From: PALSA-607 sp036510735
Lineage (GTDB): Bacteria; Actinomycetota; Actinomycetes; Acidothermales; Acidothermaceae
Length of the DNA stretch: 37,627 bases
Assembly: GCA_036510735.1 (NCBI GenBank)
Contig: DATCDK010000191.1
Span: forward strand, 1 to 37,627
Direction of reading: 5' to 3'
Shown here piece by piece: positions 22,552 through 30,006 of this stretch. The position numbers and the translations under genes were made by a program. The number at the start of each line of letters is the position of its first letter. Positions within the stretch are counted from its first letter, which is position 1. The notes under the pieces are model-generated. The model was not told where the DNA came from and ran no database searches. It was given only the letters and a program-made list of their open reading frames with translations.

Positions 22552-24312
22552 CTAGCGGACTGAGGCCCGCCGGTTCAACGGAACGCGCCATTCAATGCGG
22601 GTGCCCGAAGGCTCGCGGTTTTTCAGCAGCAGACTGCCGCCGCTGGCCTTCGCACGGACGTCCATATTGCGTAGCCCGCTGCGACGTCCAGTGTCGGTGA
22701 TACCCACCCCATCGTCGTCCACGATTAACGTGACCTGGTCACGATTCACCGCGAGGACCACTTCGACATGGGTGGCTCGCGCATGTCGCGCGGCATTGGA
22801 CAACGCCTCCCGCAGCACCGCGACCACTTGATCAGAAATGCGGTCGGGCACTGTGGTGTCGATGAGCCCGTCGAAACGCAACGAGGGCACAAAACCCAAT
22901 GCGTGCAGCGATTGTTCGACCACTGCGACGATGCGCGCGCGCAAGCTCGGATCGTCGGCACCCGCCGATGCCTGGAGCCCGAAGATCGTGGTGCGGATCT
23001 CCTTGATGGTCTGATCGAGTTCGTCGACCGCACGAACGACCTGCTGACCGGCGTCCGGCTCGATGATCGAACGACTGGCACCTTCGAGCGTGAGGCCGAT
23101 CGCGAACAGACGTTGGATCACGACGTCGTGCAAGTCGCGTGCGATGCGTTCGCGATCCTCAACCAACGCCAACCGGGTGTCGTCGCGACGGTGCTCGGCG
23201 AGCTCGAGTGATACCGCTACCTGGGCCGCGAACGCGTTAAGCATCATGACCGATTGCCGATCGAACGCCGACCGACCCGACCGGTTGAATGCCACCAGCA
23301 CGCCGCGAACCGCGGACGGCGGGCCAACCGGAATGAACAACGCAGGGCCGAACAGGTACCTACCCTCGTGGCTCGCGGCAACGCGCGAATCGCTGTGCAG
23401 ATCGACGACCTCGATCATCGTGCCGGTCTTCAGCACCTTGCCCGTCAGTGACGTCTCGACGGGCAACCGTGAGCCCATCAGGTGCGCCGCGTCGGTGCCG
23501 TCGCCGTACTGGACCGTGAGAACGCCGGGGTCCTCGCTCGGCAACGCAAGAGCCGCGAAGTCTGCATCGACGATTGCGCGGGCCTGCCCGATGACCCTCG
23601 GCAGGACGTCGGACAGATCGCGACCCGCGGACAACCCGGTCGCGACGGCAGTCAGGGTTTCCAACCAGTCCTCGCGCCGGCGGCCGATCTCGAAGGCGCT
23701 GGCGTTGGCGAGGGCAATTCCTGCCTGGACGCCGAGGGCGTGCAGTTGTGCCTCATCGGCTCTGGTGAATCCCGCCCTGCCGGCCGCGCGGGTCACGTAC
23801 AGGACGCCGATCACGGCGCCGCGGGTCGTGATGGGCATGCCAAGTAACGCGCCCATGCGTGGGTGTCGTGGGGAGAAGTCGACGGTGCCCGCATGCAATG
23901 TCACGTCGTCAAGACGCGTAACGCCATTCGCGCTGATCAGCCTCGCAAGCAATCCCGACCGTTCCGGCAGCAGCCCGAGCTGCTGGTTGTCAGCGGAACC
24001 GACGCCGTGGGCCACCAGGTCGACCACATCGCCATGCGCGCCAAGGATCGCGAACGCTCCGTAGTCGGCGTCGACCAGCGTCGCTCCGGCAGTGACGACC
24101 ATCCGCAGCAGGGTGCCGGTGTCGGTCTCAGCAACGACGGCCGCGATGGCGTTCAAGAGCGCGGCCAGCCGGGAATCCCCGAGTGGCTCCTGCGGCCTTT
24201 GCGGGCGCCGGGCGTGCTGGCGCTCCGTGTCTTCATGCGCGGTGTCTTGACGCGCGGTGTCTTGACGCGTGGTGTCTTGACGCGTGGTGTCTTGACGCGT
24301 GCCCGCGGTCAC
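22552..24312 (-). CDS. devS: DevS/DosS-like GAF sensor histidine kinase
   Basis: A 586-residue cytoplasmic kinase. After an RQDTT-type repeat tail (6-32) come GAF-A (about 48-205), GAF-B (about 220-372), the HisKA_3 dimerisation helix with phospho-acceptor H395 in RIARDLHDVVIQRLFAIGL, and a HATPase_c domain with N box REALSNAARHA, DDDGVG and SGLRNM. In GAF-A, H150 (HPRM) and Y172 (GVLY) sit 22 residues apart, the spacing of the haem-ligand His149 and distal Tyr171 of M. tuberculosis DosS, so a haem-based O2/NO/CO or redox sensor is likely. GTG 24312 follows GGAGG. It is 15 bases after an unknown small gene on the same strand and converges on devR. Confidence 0.92.
   Translation of the reverse strand: MTAGTRQDTTRQDTTRQDTARQDTAHEDTERQHARRPQRPQEPLGDSRLAALLNAIAAVVAETDTGTLLRMVVTAGATLVDADYGAFAILGAHGDVVDLVAHGVGSADNQQLGLLPERSGLLARLISANGVTRLDDVTLHAGTVDFSPRHPRMGALLGMPITTRGAVIGVLYVTRAAGRAGFTRADEAQLHALGVQAGIALANASAFEIGRRREDWLETLTAVATGLSAGRDLSDVLPRVIGQARAIVDADFAALALPSEDPGVLTVQYGDGTDAAHLMGSRLPVETSLTGKVLKTGTMIEVVDLHSDSRVAASHEGRYLFGPALFIPVGPPSAVRGVLVAFNRSGRSAFDRQSVMMLNAFAAQVAVSLELAEHRRDDTRLALVEDRERIARDLHDVVIQRLFAIGLTLEGASRSIIEPDAGQQVVRAVDELDQTIKEIRTTIFGLQASAGADDPSLRARIVAVVEQSLHALGFVPSLRFDGLIDTTVPDRISDQVVAVLREALSNAARHARATHVEVVLAVNRDQVTLIVDDDGVGITDTGRRSGLRNMDVRAKASGGSLLLKNREPSGTRIEWRVPLNRRASVR
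24226..24300 (-). repeat. 15-base tandem repeats at the 5' end of devS
   Basis: GGTGTCTTGACGCGT (plus strand) is repeated at 24241-24255 (last base C), 24256-24270, 24271-24285 and 24286-24300, with a diverged unit at 24226-24240. It encodes RQDTT/RQDTA units right after the first five codons of devS. Because the unit is 15 bases, changes in copy number keep the frame. Confidence 0.9.
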
Positions 24313-24327
24313 GGCACCTCCGACGAC

Positions 24328-24837
24328 TTAGGCGGACGTGGAGGCATCGAGATGCACGTCGAAGTCCACCCCGGCCTGATGCGGGCCGAACGCCGCGCGG
24401 GTCCGCGCGTGAGCGCCCGCCGTGCCTACGGTGCCTATTAGGGGCAGCCCGCGCGGAGCGCCTTCGTCGTCGAGCTGCGAGAGCTGATGCTGGGAGCGGA
24501 GCGTCAGCGCGGTGTTCATGTGCCGCTTCCACAGCGCGACGTCGGGGTCTGACTCAGCGTGGTACATGCCTCCGGCCGCCTCGAAGAGGGCGTGGTAGAC
24601 GGCTGTCGCGGCCGCCGCAGCCCGGGCCAAAGCGTCGTCAATGCGCTCGTGAGCTGCTCGCACCACCGCGGGGATGACAATCTCGTCGCCATGCGCTCGG
24701 GCGGCGTCGAGCTGGGCAAGTGATTGCCGGACGACCTCCATCGCCCCCTGGTAGTCGCCGGCGTGAGCGTCATGCACCCGCTTGGTCTCGCCGCGTAGTG
24801 CCGCCTCCGCCCGATGGCGTCCTGGCCACCCTCGCAT
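24328..24837 (-). CDS. hypothetical helical protein upstream of devS
   Basis: A 169-residue protein I do not recognise. The first 110 residues are predicted helical and rich in Ala, His and Glu (RVHDAHAGDYQGAMEVVRQS, then a long helix around AARAHGDEIVIPAVVRAAHE and IDDALARAAAAATAVYHALF); the rest is a flexible, charged tail. Several His residues (HDAH, HGDE, HERID, YHAL) could bind metal, but no known pattern is evident. ATG 24837 follows GGGAGG by seven bases, which excludes much longer in-frame readings that run antisense to the next gene. The stop is 15 bases before devS, so the two probably share a transcript and the protein may belong to the same sensing response. Confidence 0.7.
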   Translation of the reverse strand: MRGWPGRHRAEAALRGETKRVHDAHAGDYQGAMEVVRQSLAQLDAARAHGDEIVIPAVVRAAHERIDDALARAAAAATAVYHALFEAAGGMYHAESDPDVALWKRHMNTALTLRSQHQLSQLDDEGAPRGLPLIGTVGTAGAHARTRAAFGPHQAGVDFDVHLDASTSA

Positions 24838-25000
24838 GCTTTTCCCTCCCGCTGAGCTACGTCGTGTCCTACGGAGTGCCGACTTTTTGAGTTGTGCCCC
24901 TGAGTGCCCGCTTTCAATCAGAACGGCCCTGAAAGGCCACTGCGCACGTCTGCTCAGCGCGTCAGCGCCCAAGCGTCGGGGCGCGCGGGCCACGCGGCGG

Positions 25001-25006
25001 TAGCCT
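25001..25006 (+). promoter_or_regulatory. -10 element for leaderless PRC/MgtE-N/CBS mRNA
   Basis: TAGCCT lies 6 bases ahead of ATG 25013 with no ribosome-binding site, matching the leaderless pattern of the Nudix and mrp genes. Confidence 0.5.
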
Positions 25007-25012
25007 CCGCAC

Positions 25013-26314
25013 ATGAGCGGGCCGATGTCGCGGGTGTTTGTCGCGCGCCTCGCCGGCGTTGTCGTCTTCGATCCGAATGGCGACCAGGTCGGCCGGGTCC
25101 GCGACGTCATCGTGCTGCTGCGACCCGGTACCCAGCAGCCCCGGGTCCTGGGGCTCGTGGTCGAAGTGCCCCCGCGCCGGGCGATCTTCCTCCCGATCAC
25201 CCGGGTGACCGGCATCGAAGCCGGCGCGGTCATGACGACCGGAACCGTGAGCCTGCGCCGTTTCGCCAAGCGCGATTCCGAGACCCTGGTGCTCGGCGAC
25301 CTGCTCGACCGGAAGGTCACGCTGAGCGAGACCGACGAGGTCGTCACGGTCACCGACGTCGCGATGGAGCGCAGCCGGGCGCGCGACTGGCTGCTGACCA
25401 AGGTCGCGGTCCGCAGCGACGTCAGGAGGGTCCGCCGACGTGGCGCGATCAGGGTCGTCGATTGGGACGCCGTCACCGGCCTGTCACTCCAAGAGCACGC
25501 CCAGGGTGCCGCGAACCTGCTCGCGGCGTTCGACCAGTTGCGTCCCGCCGACCTGGCCGGCGTGATGCACGACCTATCGGAGAAGCGCAGGGCTGAGGTC
25601 GCCGCGGCTTTGGACGACGAGCGGCTGGCCGACGTCCTCGAAGAATTGTCCGAAGAGGAGCAGGTCGAGATCCTGGCGACCCTCGAGGGCGAGCGCGCGG
25701 CTGACGTTCTCGAAGCCATGGGTCCGGACGACGCGGCAGACCTGCTGGCCGAGTTGCCCGAAGCTGAGAAGGAGCGCTTGCTCGGACTCATGCTGCCCGA
25801 GGAGGCGAACCCGATCCGTCGCCTGCTCGACTACTCCTGGAACACCGCCGGCGGTCTGATGACGACCGAGCCGGTCATCCTCGACCCAACAGCGACGGTG
25901 GCTGAAGCGCTCGCGCATGTGCGCAACCCCGACCTGTCGCCGGCCACCGCGAGCCAGGTCTACGTCGTCCGGCCGCCAACCGACACACCGACCGGCCGCT
26001 ATCTCGGCACCGCGCACCTGCAACGGCTGCTCCGCGAACCGCCCGCGACGCTGGTGAGCTCGATCATCGACACCGACATCGCGCCACTGCGTCCCGACGT
26101 TTCGCTGCCGGCCATCACGAGTCATTTGGCGACGTACAACCTGGTGGCCGCGCCGGTGGTCGACGACGAGGATCGACTCCTCGGCGCGGTGACCGTCGAC
26201 GACGTTCTCGACCACCTGCTGCCCGACGGCTGGCGCGACACAGACCCGAGCGAGATCACCAACGGCGCCACCCAAGTGAATCCACCCGGAGGTGCCGCCA
26301 ATGGCACGCCGTGA
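25013..26314 (+). CDS. PRC-barrel, MgtE N-domain and CBS-pair protein (no channel domain)
   Basis: A 433-residue soluble protein. The N-terminal part (about 5-160) looks like PRC-barrel strands (GVVVFDPNGDQVGRVRDVIV and repeats). Then comes an MgtE intracellular N domain (about 165-280) built of short helical repeats (LRPADLAGVMHDLSEKRRAE, LDDERLADVLEELSEEEQVE, MGPDDAADLLAELPEAEKER), and a CBS pair (about 285-410; GGLMTTEPVILDPTATVAEA ... APVVDDEDRLLGAVTVDDVL). In MgtE these two domains sense Mg2+ and gate the channel; here the membrane pore is absent. It overlaps the DUF1003 membrane protein by 14 bases, which could be its partner. From memory, M. tuberculosis has the same pair (Rv1232c-Rv1231c). 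Tail residues 415-433 are disordered. Confidence 0.88.
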   Translation: MSGPMSRVFVARLAGVVVFDPNGDQVGRVRDVIVLLRPGTQQPRVLGLVVEVPPRRAIFLPITRVTGIEAGAVMTTGTVSLRRFAKRDSETLVLGDLLDRKVTLSETDEVVTVTDVAMERSRARDWLLTKVAVRSDVRRVRRRGAIRVVDWDAVTGLSLQEHAQGAANLLAAFDQLRPADLAGVMHDLSEKRRAEVAAALDDERLADVLEELSEEEQVEILATLEGERAADVLEAMGPDDAADLLAELPEAEKERLLGLMLPEEANPIRRLLDYSWNTAGGLMTTEPVILDPTATVAEALAHVRNPDLSPATASQVYVVRPPTDTPTGRYLGTAHLQRLLREPPATLVSSIIDTDIAPLRPDVSLPAITSHLATYNLVAAPVVDDEDRLLGAVTVDDVLDHLLPDGWRDTDPSEITNGATQVNPPGGAANGTP

Positions 26315-26822
26315 AACCCGGCGCGCTGGCCTCGACCAGCCGAAGTCCGACCGCCGCGTAACGCTACGACCCGAGTACGACCCCGAGGCATTCGGCAAGC
26401 TGTCGGAGCGGTTCGCGCGCTACATGGGCACCGCGAAGTTCATCATCGGGATGTCGGTCTTCATCATCGTCTGGCTGGTCTGGAACACCTGGGGCCCCAA
26501 GCAGGACCGCTTCGACCCGCACAGCCTGAACTACACCCTGCTCACATTGCTGCTCTCTTTGCAGGCCTCATACGCAGCACCCCTGATCCTGCTGGCCCAA
26601 AATCGGCAAGCCGACCGCGACCGAATCCAGTCCGAGGACGACCGGTCACGCAACGAACGCAACATCGCCGACACCGAATATCTCGCGCGCGAAGTGGCGT
26701 CATTGCGGATTGCGCTCGGCGATGTGGCCACCCGCGACTTCATCCGTGGCGAGTTGCAGCGCATGCTCGAAGACCTCGACGAACGAAGAGTCGACGCGGA
26801 CGAACAGCGCGACGCCCTCTAG
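26301..26822 (+). CDS. DUF1003 family membrane protein
   Basis: A 173-residue protein with a basic N-terminal tail, two adjacent hydrophobic segments (about 47-62, FIIGMSVFIIVWLVWNTW, and about 75-97) and a charged C-terminal helix (about 100-173) likely to form a coiled coil. The pattern FDPHSLNYTLLTLLLSLQAS then ILLAQNRQADRDR is the DUF1003 signature. Function is unknown. GGAGGTG sits 6 bases before ATG 26301, inside the end of the preceding gene, so it is co-translated with the MgtE-N/CBS protein. Its stop is 6 bases from the converging glgC stop. Confidence 0.9.
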   Translation: MARRETRRAGLDQPKSDRRVTLRPEYDPEAFGKLSERFARYMGTAKFIIGMSVFIIVWLVWNTWGPKQDRFDPHSLNYTLLTLLLSLQASYAAPLILLAQNRQADRDRIQSEDDRSRNERNIADTEYLAREVASLRIALGDVATRDFIRGELQRMLEDLDERRVDADEQRDAL

Positions 26823-26828
26823 CTCGGG

Positions 26829-28067
26829 CTAGACGTCGACGATCGCGTTCTTGCCGATCACGATGATGCCGTTGTCCGACACGGTGAAGCGTTGCCGGTC
26901 GCGCACCAGGTCGACCCCGATCTTCGCGCCGGCGGGGACGTCGACGTTCTTGTCGATGATGGCGTTGCGAATCACGGCACCCCGGCCCACCCGCACGTTC
27001 TCGAGCAGCACGCTACCGTCGATATTGGCACCGCTTTCGATGTGCACGTTGGGCGAGAGCACCGAGCCGGCCACCGTCGAATCGGCGACGATCACACCGT
27101 TCGACAACATCGAGTCGACCACCTGTGTGTTCTCGTGCACGATCTTCGCCGGAGGCAGCGGGCGATGATTGGTGTAGATGGGCCAATTCTCGTTGTAGAG
27201 ATTGAAAATTGGGTGCACTGAGATCAGGTCCATGTGCGCGTCGTAGTACGCGTCAAGACTCCCGACATCGCGCCAGTACGCGCGGTCGCGATCAGTCGCG
27301 CCAGGCACGACGTTGTCGTTGAAGTCATAGACCTGGGCGTCGTCGCGTTCGACGAACATCGGGATGATGTTGCCGCCCATGTCATGGGCGGAGCGTTCGT
27401 CGGCCGCGTCGCGGTTGACCGCATCGAGAAGTGCAGCGGTCGTGAAGCAGTAGTTGCCCATAGAGGCGAACACCTCATCGGGTGAATCCGGCAACCCGAT
27501 GCCCTCGATGTCCCGCGGCTTCTCCAAAAACGCCGCAATTCGACGTCCGGCATCTGGCCCTTGCTGGGCCGTCTGGATCACGCCGAACGCTGAGGCCTCC
27601 TTGCGTGGGGCCCGAATCCCCGCGACTGACACCCCCGCACCTGACGCGATGTGCTGGTCGAGCATCTGGCGCGGGTCCATGCGGTAAATGTGATCGGCGC
27701 CGAACACCATGATGTAGTCGGGCCGCTCGTCGTAGACCAAGTTGAGGCTCTGGTAGATCGCGTCGGCCGAGCCCGAGAACCAGCGCGGGCCGACCCGCTG
27801 TTGGGCCGGCACCGGCGTCACGTAGTTGCCCAGCAGCGTCGACATTCGCCAGGTGGTGGTGATGTGCCGGTCGAGGCTGTGGTTCTTGTACTGCGTCAGA
27901 ACGACGATTTTCAGGAACCCGCCGTTGACCAGATTCGACAGGACGAAGTCGATGAGCCGGTAGATGCCACCGAAGGGCACCGCCGGCTTCGCGCGGTCGG
28001 CAGTAAGTGGCAACAGTCGAGTGCCCTGCCCACCCGCCAGGACTATCCCGAGAACCTTGTTCGCCAT
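26829..28067 (-). CDS. glgC: glucose-1-phosphate adenylyltransferase
   Basis: A 412-residue ADP-glucose pyrophosphorylase: glucose-1-phosphate plus ATP gives ADP-glucose, the committed step to glycogen and to maltose-1-phosphate-derived alpha-glucans. The nucleotidyltransferase domain shows IVLAGGQGTRLLPLT (8-22), RAKPAVPFGG (25-34), FGADHIYRMD, and FLEKP plus MGNYCF in the sugar site; the C-terminal part is the left-handed beta-helix with hexapeptide repeats (SNGVIVADSTVAGSVLSPNV) that carries allosteric control. Length is that of actinobacterial GlgC. Divergent from glgA with a 113-base shared promoter region. AGGAGG lies about 13 bases upstream of the ATG, somewhat far. Confidence 0.96.
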   Translation of the reverse strand: MANKVLGIVLAGGQGTRLLPLTADRAKPAVPFGGIYRLIDFVLSNLVNGGFLKIVVLTQYKNHSLDRHITTTWRMSTLLGNYVTPVPAQQRVGPRWFSGSADAIYQSLNLVYDERPDYIMVFGADHIYRMDPRQMLDQHIASGAGVSVAGIRAPRKEASAFGVIQTAQQGPDAGRRIAAFLEKPRDIEGIGLPDSPDEVFASMGNYCFTTAALLDAVNRDAADERSAHDMGGNIIPMFVERDDAQVYDFNDNVVPGATDRDRAYWRDVGSLDAYYDAHMDLISVHPIFNLYNENWPIYTNHRPLPPAKIVHENTQVVDSMLSNGVIVADSTVAGSVLSPNVHIESGANIDGSVLLENVRVGRGAVIRNAIIDKNVDVPAGAKIGVDLVRDRQRFTVSDNGIIVIGKNAIVDV

Positions 28068-28180
28068 GTCGGGAACCTACCTCCTGACGCCAGGATTGCG
28101 ACCTTCGAAGCGGCAGGATTCTGGCGCAGTTGACCCGTTGCCCCATGGCGGGCCATCTCCCTTGGCTATCGTTGCCGGTC

Positions 28181-29371
28181 ATGCGAGTCGCGCTGCTCAC
28201 CCGCGAATACCCCCCTGAGGTCTATGGCGGCGCCGGCGTGCACGTCGAGTACCTCGCCCGCGAACTGCGACGGTTCATCGACGTCGAGGTGCATTGCTTC
28301 GGCAAGCCGCGCTCAGAGCCGGGAGTCTTTGCGCATTTCGCCGACCCGACGCTGCTCGAACTCGGAGCCAACGCGGCGCTGCTCACGATGTCGACCGACC
28401 TGTCGATCGCAGCTACCACCGGCGACGCCGACATCTTGCACTCACACACGTGGTACGCGAACTTCGCCGGTCATGTCGCGAAGCTGCTCCAAGACGCGCC
28501 GCACGTGGTGACCACCCATTCACTTGAGCCGCTGCGTCCGTGGAAGGCCGAGCAACTCGGCGGCGGCTATGCGCTGTCGTCGTTTTGCGAGCGGACGGCG
28601 ATTGAAGCCGCCGATGCGGTCGTGGCCGTCTCCGCCGGCATGGCCGATGACGTCCTGCGCTGCTACCCGCTTGTCGACCCTGGCCGATTGCATGTCATCC
28701 ACAACGGCATCGACACGCACGAGTACGCGCCGACCACAGACACCTCAGTGCTCGTTGACCACGGCATCGATCTGGATCGGCCGATCGTCATCTTCGTCGG
28801 CCGCATCACCCGGCAGAAGGGCCTGCCGTACCTGCTGAAAGCCGCCCACTCCTTTGATCCGGATGCCCAACTCGTCGTGTTGGCGAGCTCGGCCGACACG
28901 CCAGAAATCGCCGACGAGGTCGAGGACGGCATCGTCGCGCTGCAGGAAACCCGAGACGGCGTGTTCTGGATCCGCCGAATGCTGCCGAAGACCGAGCTGA
29001 TTCAAGTGTTCTCAGCAGCCACCGTTTTCGTCTGCCCGTCGATCTACGAGCCGATGGGGATCGTCAACCTCGAAGCGATGGCGTGTGAGACGGCGGTCGT
29101 CGCGACCCGCACTGGTGGGATTCCTGAGGTGGTCGCGGACGGCGAAACGGGCGTGCTGGTGCCCATCGACCCTGACCCGGCCGACCCCTACGGCGCCCCA
29201 CGCGACCCCGACGCGTTCGCGGGTGCCTTCGCCGAAGCCGTGAACGCCCTCGTCCGCGACCCGGCTCGCGCCCGTGCCATGGGCGTCGCCGGACGCAGCA
29301 GAGCCGTGGAGCACTTCAGCTGGACGGCGATTGCCGAGCGCACTCGCGATCTTTACGCCACGTTGCTCTAG
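28181..29371 (+). CDS. glgA: actinobacterial glycogen synthase / maltose-1-phosphate synthase
   Basis: A 396-residue GT4 glycosyltransferase of the short actinobacterial type (Rv1212c, GlgM), which uses ADP-glucose from GlgC; in mycobacteria the product is alpha-maltose-1-phosphate for GlgE rather than direct chain extension. Motifs: EYPPEVYGGAGVHVEYLARE near the start, the acceptor-domain VTTHSLEPLRPW, the nucleotide-binding VGRITRQKG (about 205-215) and the retaining E-x7-E motif in SIYEPMGIVNLEAM with TGGIPEVV. An in-frame stretch upstream is not coding; ATG 28181 matches the family start MRVALLTREYPPE. A TATCGT -10-like element ends 8 bases before the ATG. Confidence 0.94.
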   Translation: MRVALLTREYPPEVYGGAGVHVEYLARELRRFIDVEVHCFGKPRSEPGVFAHFADPTLLELGANAALLTMSTDLSIAATTGDADILHSHTWYANFAGHVAKLLQDAPHVVTTHSLEPLRPWKAEQLGGGYALSSFCERTAIEAADAVVAVSAGMADDVLRCYPLVDPGRLHVIHNGIDTHEYAPTTDTSVLVDHGIDLDRPIVIFVGRITRQKGLPYLLKAAHSFDPDAQLVVLASSADTPEIADEVEDGIVALQETRDGVFWIRRMLPKTELIQVFSAATVFVCPSIYEPMGIVNLEAMACETAVVATRTGGIPEVVADGETGVLVPIDPDPADPYGAPRDPDAFAGAFAEAVNALVRDPARARAMGVAGRSRAVEHFSWTAIAERTRDLYATLL

Positions 29372-29379
29372 CGTCCGCA

Positions 29380-29403
29380 CCCCTCGCCGTTAGGCCGAAG
29401 GGG
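29380..29403 (+). terminator. possible hairpin after glgA
   Basis: CCCCTCG (29380-29386) pairs with CGAAGGGG (29396-29403, one bulged A) around a 9-base loop, just after the glgA stop. No T-tract follows, so termination is only probable. Confidence 0.35.
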
Positions 29404-29405
29404 TT

Positions 29406-29455
29406 GAAACGGCGCTATCGCACGTTTGCCGGTCAAGACTCGGGTCCGCCGTTTC
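29406..29455. repeat. 9-base inverted repeat in the leader of the DUF6221-like gene
   Basis: GAAACGGCG (29406-29414) and CGCCGTTTC (29447-29455) are perfect complements with a 32-base spacer. Could be a structured leader or operator pair; the 170-base gap holds no other gene. Confidence 0.35.
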
Positions 29456-29541
29456 GATGATGTCTTTGTAGGCAATCGGCCCTCTTGCGAACCGGCAGCC
29501 ACTGCCGCCGAGCCTGCTCCATCGGAAGGACCGCGAGTCCC

Positions 29542-30006
29542 ATGGCACTCCCGTCGCGCAGCACGATCGACAACCTGACGGAATGGCTGCTGCTTCAGAT
29601 CGCCGAAGACGAGATGAAGGCGCGCAGTGCCGGTAGCGAGCCGTGGCGCTGGCGAGTCGTCGACACTCCGACTCAGCGCGACGCCCTGGTCCGGCCGAAT
29701 GGCACGGTGTGCGCCGACTCATGGGGCGCCGACCGGCAGGAGACCGGTTTTCGCGGTGCCGAAGCCAAGATGTTCATCGAGCGGTTCAATCCCGAGCGGG
29801 TGCTCGCCGAGTGCGATTCGAAGCGTCGGATGCTGGCGCGCCTGCAAAATCTCGCAAAAGCATGGTGGACGACGACCCGCTCCGCCGACGAAGCGCGCGG
29901 CGTCATTCGTGAGATGGCCATGACCTACTCCAACCGTCCCGGCTATCGCGACGAGTGGCGCCCCGACCTCGGCATGCGTCCACTGCAGGCGGTTTCCTCC
30001 AGCTAG
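29542..30006 (+). CDS. DUF6221-like small protein
   Basis: A 154-residue soluble protein resembling the actinobacterial DUF6221 family, whose members share an N-terminal LTEWLLLQIAEDEMKAR-type helix and a central HI-type helix, here AKMFIERFNPERVLAECDSK. No catalytic motif or membrane segment is visible and the function is unknown; related genes often occur on mobile elements, but nothing mobile is seen here. ATG 29542 gives the family start and follows an AAGGA about 10 bases away; a longer in-frame version back to 29485 is not convincing. Its stop shares the palindrome CTAG with the converging MFS gene. Confidence 0.65.
   Translation: MALPSRSTIDNLTEWLLLQIAEDEMKARSAGSEPWRWRVVDTPTQRDALVRPNGTVCADSWGADRQETGFRGAEAKMFIERFNPERVLAECDSKRRMLARLQNLAKAWWTTTRSADEARGVIREMAMTYSNRPGYRDEWRPDLGMRPLQAVSSS

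Noticed and set aside
24838..25012. A DosR-box operator near devS
   Set aside because: I looked for the GGGACT-AGTCCC-type palindrome in this divergent region and saw only a weak GACTTTTTGAGTT stretch without symmetry.
24838..25791. Upstream extension of the small gene before devS
   Set aside because: It runs antisense to the PRC/MgtE-N/CBS gene and through its promoter region; a good ribosome-binding site fixes the start at 24837.
26845..26865. A third TTCTTG hairpin near the convergent DUF1003/glgC end
   Set aside because: It lies inside the glgC coding region, the stem is only 5 bp, and the bases are explained by the conserved IGKNAIVDV codons.
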